Of a stretch of 20,646 nt of DNA, positions 1 through 20,646 are shown piece after piece. The notes beneath the pieces were generated by a model. The model saw only the letters and a program-made list of their open reading frames with translations. It ran no database searches and was not told the DNA's origin. The position numbers and the translations under genes are program-made. The stretch covers positions 144,935 to 165,580 of the forward strand of contig NW_023365695.1 in the NCBI RefSeq assembly GCF_000003815.2, written 5' to 3'. Origin of the DNA: Branchiostoma floridae. Taxonomy: Eukaryota; Chordata; Leptocardii; Amphioxiformes; Branchiostomatidae. Position 1 is the stretch's first letter. Every line of letters starts with the position of its first letter.

Positions 1-245
1 TTGTTGGGAGATTCATTACAGTAGAGGGGGGGTATGCACCGTGAGTATTTGTGAGGAGATTCATTATAGTGGGGGATGGGTTATGCACCGTATTTGTGGG
101 GAGATTCATTATAGTTGGGGGATGGGTTATGCACCGTGAGTATTTGTGGGGATACTCATTATAGTTGGGGGGGGGGTATGCACCGTGAATATTTGTGGGG
201 ATACTCATTATAGTGTGGGAGGGGGTAGGTTATGAACTGTGAGTC
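1..245. repeat. Minisatellite, about 50-bp unit
   Basis: About five head-to-tail copies of a G-rich unit of roughly 50 bp. Recognisable pieces in each copy are ATTCATTATAGT, a run of G, TTATGCACCGTG and AGTATTTGTGGGGA. The last copy is degenerate (TTATGAACTGTGAG). It lies in the intron or flank upstream of the first recognised exon and has no coding frame. Confidence 0.85.
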
Positions 246-372
246 TAAACTGGTGCTGGGGCTACCAGCACCTTTCTGCCGCCATGTTTTTCGTTCGCTC
301 ACATGTACCGTGATTAGAAGGTTGAGTGGTTACTGCGGAGGATGGTACCCAGGCTGTTCCCTCCATCTTCAG

Positions 373-834
373 GTGCGCTACTGAGTACAACTCCGATGTC
401 TACATCAACGACACGCTCGGCTGTAACCCCTGGGGTGGGGTGGGGGAGGTGGTTTTTGATACTATCTTATGCTACTGTAGGATCTGCTTGGAGATTTTGG
501 AGATTACCACTTTCCCTCCATCCTCAGGTGCGCTACTGAGTACAACTCCGATGTCTACATCAACGACACGCTGGGCTGTAACCCCTGGGATGGGGGAGGT
601 GGCTTTTGATACTATCTTATGCTACTGTAGGATCTGCTTGGAGATTTTGGAGATTACCACTTTTCCTCCATCCTCAGGTGCGCCACTGAGTACAACTCCG
701 ATGTCTACATCAACGACGCGCTCGGCTGTAACCCCTGGGGTGGGGTGGGGAGATGGCTTTTGATACTTTAATCTTATGCTACTGTAGGATCTGCTTGGAG
801 ATTTTGGAGATCACCACTTTTCCTCCATCCTCAG
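373..834 (+). repeat. Acceptor-side exon-edge minisatellite, three truncated copies of the 835 exon start
   Basis: Three copies, beginning at 373, 528 and 678, precede the intact exon at 835; the spacing is 155, 150 and 157 bp. Each copy has the polypyrimidine tract and CAG acceptor, then about 75 bp of exon sequence coding for ATEYNSDVYIND and LGCNPW. It then breaks off after GGGAGGTGG and continues into TTTTGATACTATCTTATGCT, the start of a repeat that also occurs elsewhere in this window. The copies have no donor site, so they look like decoy acceptors rather than complete exons. Confidence 0.85.
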
Positions 835-20428
<19,594 letters not shown>

Positions 20429-20494
20429 GTAAGTTGCAACTCTCTCTACCCTTGTGGAATCTGAATCAGTCTGTTGATAGATTGAAACCTGTTG

Positions 20495-20631
20495 GCAGCC
20501 ACTTAATGAGAGTTCATTTTTCTATCCAAAACCTTTATCTATCTTCATAATCATTTAAAAATGTTTATTCTGTACATTATGAGATAGATAAAGGTTTTGG
20601 ATAGAAAAATGAACTCTCATTAAGTGGTTGC
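20495..20631. repeat. Near-perfect fold-back: 50-bp arms, 37-bp loop
   Basis: The left arm 20495-20544 and right arm 20582-20631 are reverse complements with a single mismatch (GCAGCC against GCAACC). The arms contain CTTAATGAGAGTTCATTTTT and CCAAAACCTTTATCTATCT. It lies 66 bp inside the intron after the Cys-loop exon and would form a long RNA hairpin there. No target duplication was identified. Confidence 0.85.
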
Positions 20632-20646
20632 AAATTAAGGGCTAAC

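Overview
The window looks like intronic-rich genomic DNA from an invertebrate deuterostome, most likely an amphioxus (Branchiostoma). The reasons are short exons (about 70-260 bp) separated by 0.1-1.7 kb introns, exon-per-domain TSP1/SRCR/MAM modules in phase 1, dense dispersed repeats, two runs of N marking assembly gaps (2022-2121 and 13385-13586), and minisatellites that overlap exon-intron junctions. The species call is an inference; nothing was searched.

The whole window appears to be the middle of ONE plus-strand gene. I could join 25 exons (835 to 20428) with canonical AG/GT borders and matching phases, giving at least about 1,240 residues with neither start nor stop codon in view. Module order: an unrecognised Cys-containing module and a Thr/Pro linker (835-2021); gap; second half of an SRCR domain (2602-2730); a MAM domain over three exons (3430-6293); a degenerate TSP1-like module and seven complete TSP1 repeats (7995-12889); a linker running into the second gap (13334); a fibronectin-III-like module of the kind found next to the membrane in R3-type receptor tyrosine phosphatases (14159-15002); two more TSP1 repeats (15463-16324, the second completed by the next exon); a Ser/Thr/Pro linker and an acidic linker (16804-17406); and then the extracellular ligand-binding domain of a Cys-loop (pentameric ligand-gated ion channel) receptor, including the 13-residue Cys loop with its YPFD motif (17950-20428). 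The transmembrane part would lie to the right of the window. If transcripts confirm it, this is a neurotransmitter-receptor-like channel subunit carrying a long adhesive ectodomain, an architecture I do not know from described families.

A second striking pattern is that at least seven exons are bordered by tandem, truncated copies of one of their own ends, each copy carrying its acceptor or donor site (373-834, 5103-5696, 11455-12715, 14415-14475, 16325-16530, 18396-18940 plus 19081-19181, 19582-19840). Some of these decoy sites are in frame and could change the protein.

The introns also hold several mobile-element families: eight copies of a repeat whose core resembles a hammerhead ribozyme with compensating stem changes, a 168-bp pogo-like MITE with TA duplication and a visible empty site, an 816-bp element with CCCGCCTCAC ends and a probable TTAA duplication, tRNA-derived SINE remnants, several fold-back elements, and microsatellites. 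No protein gene is supported on the minus strand, and I saw no convincing tRNA, rRNA or CRISPR array.
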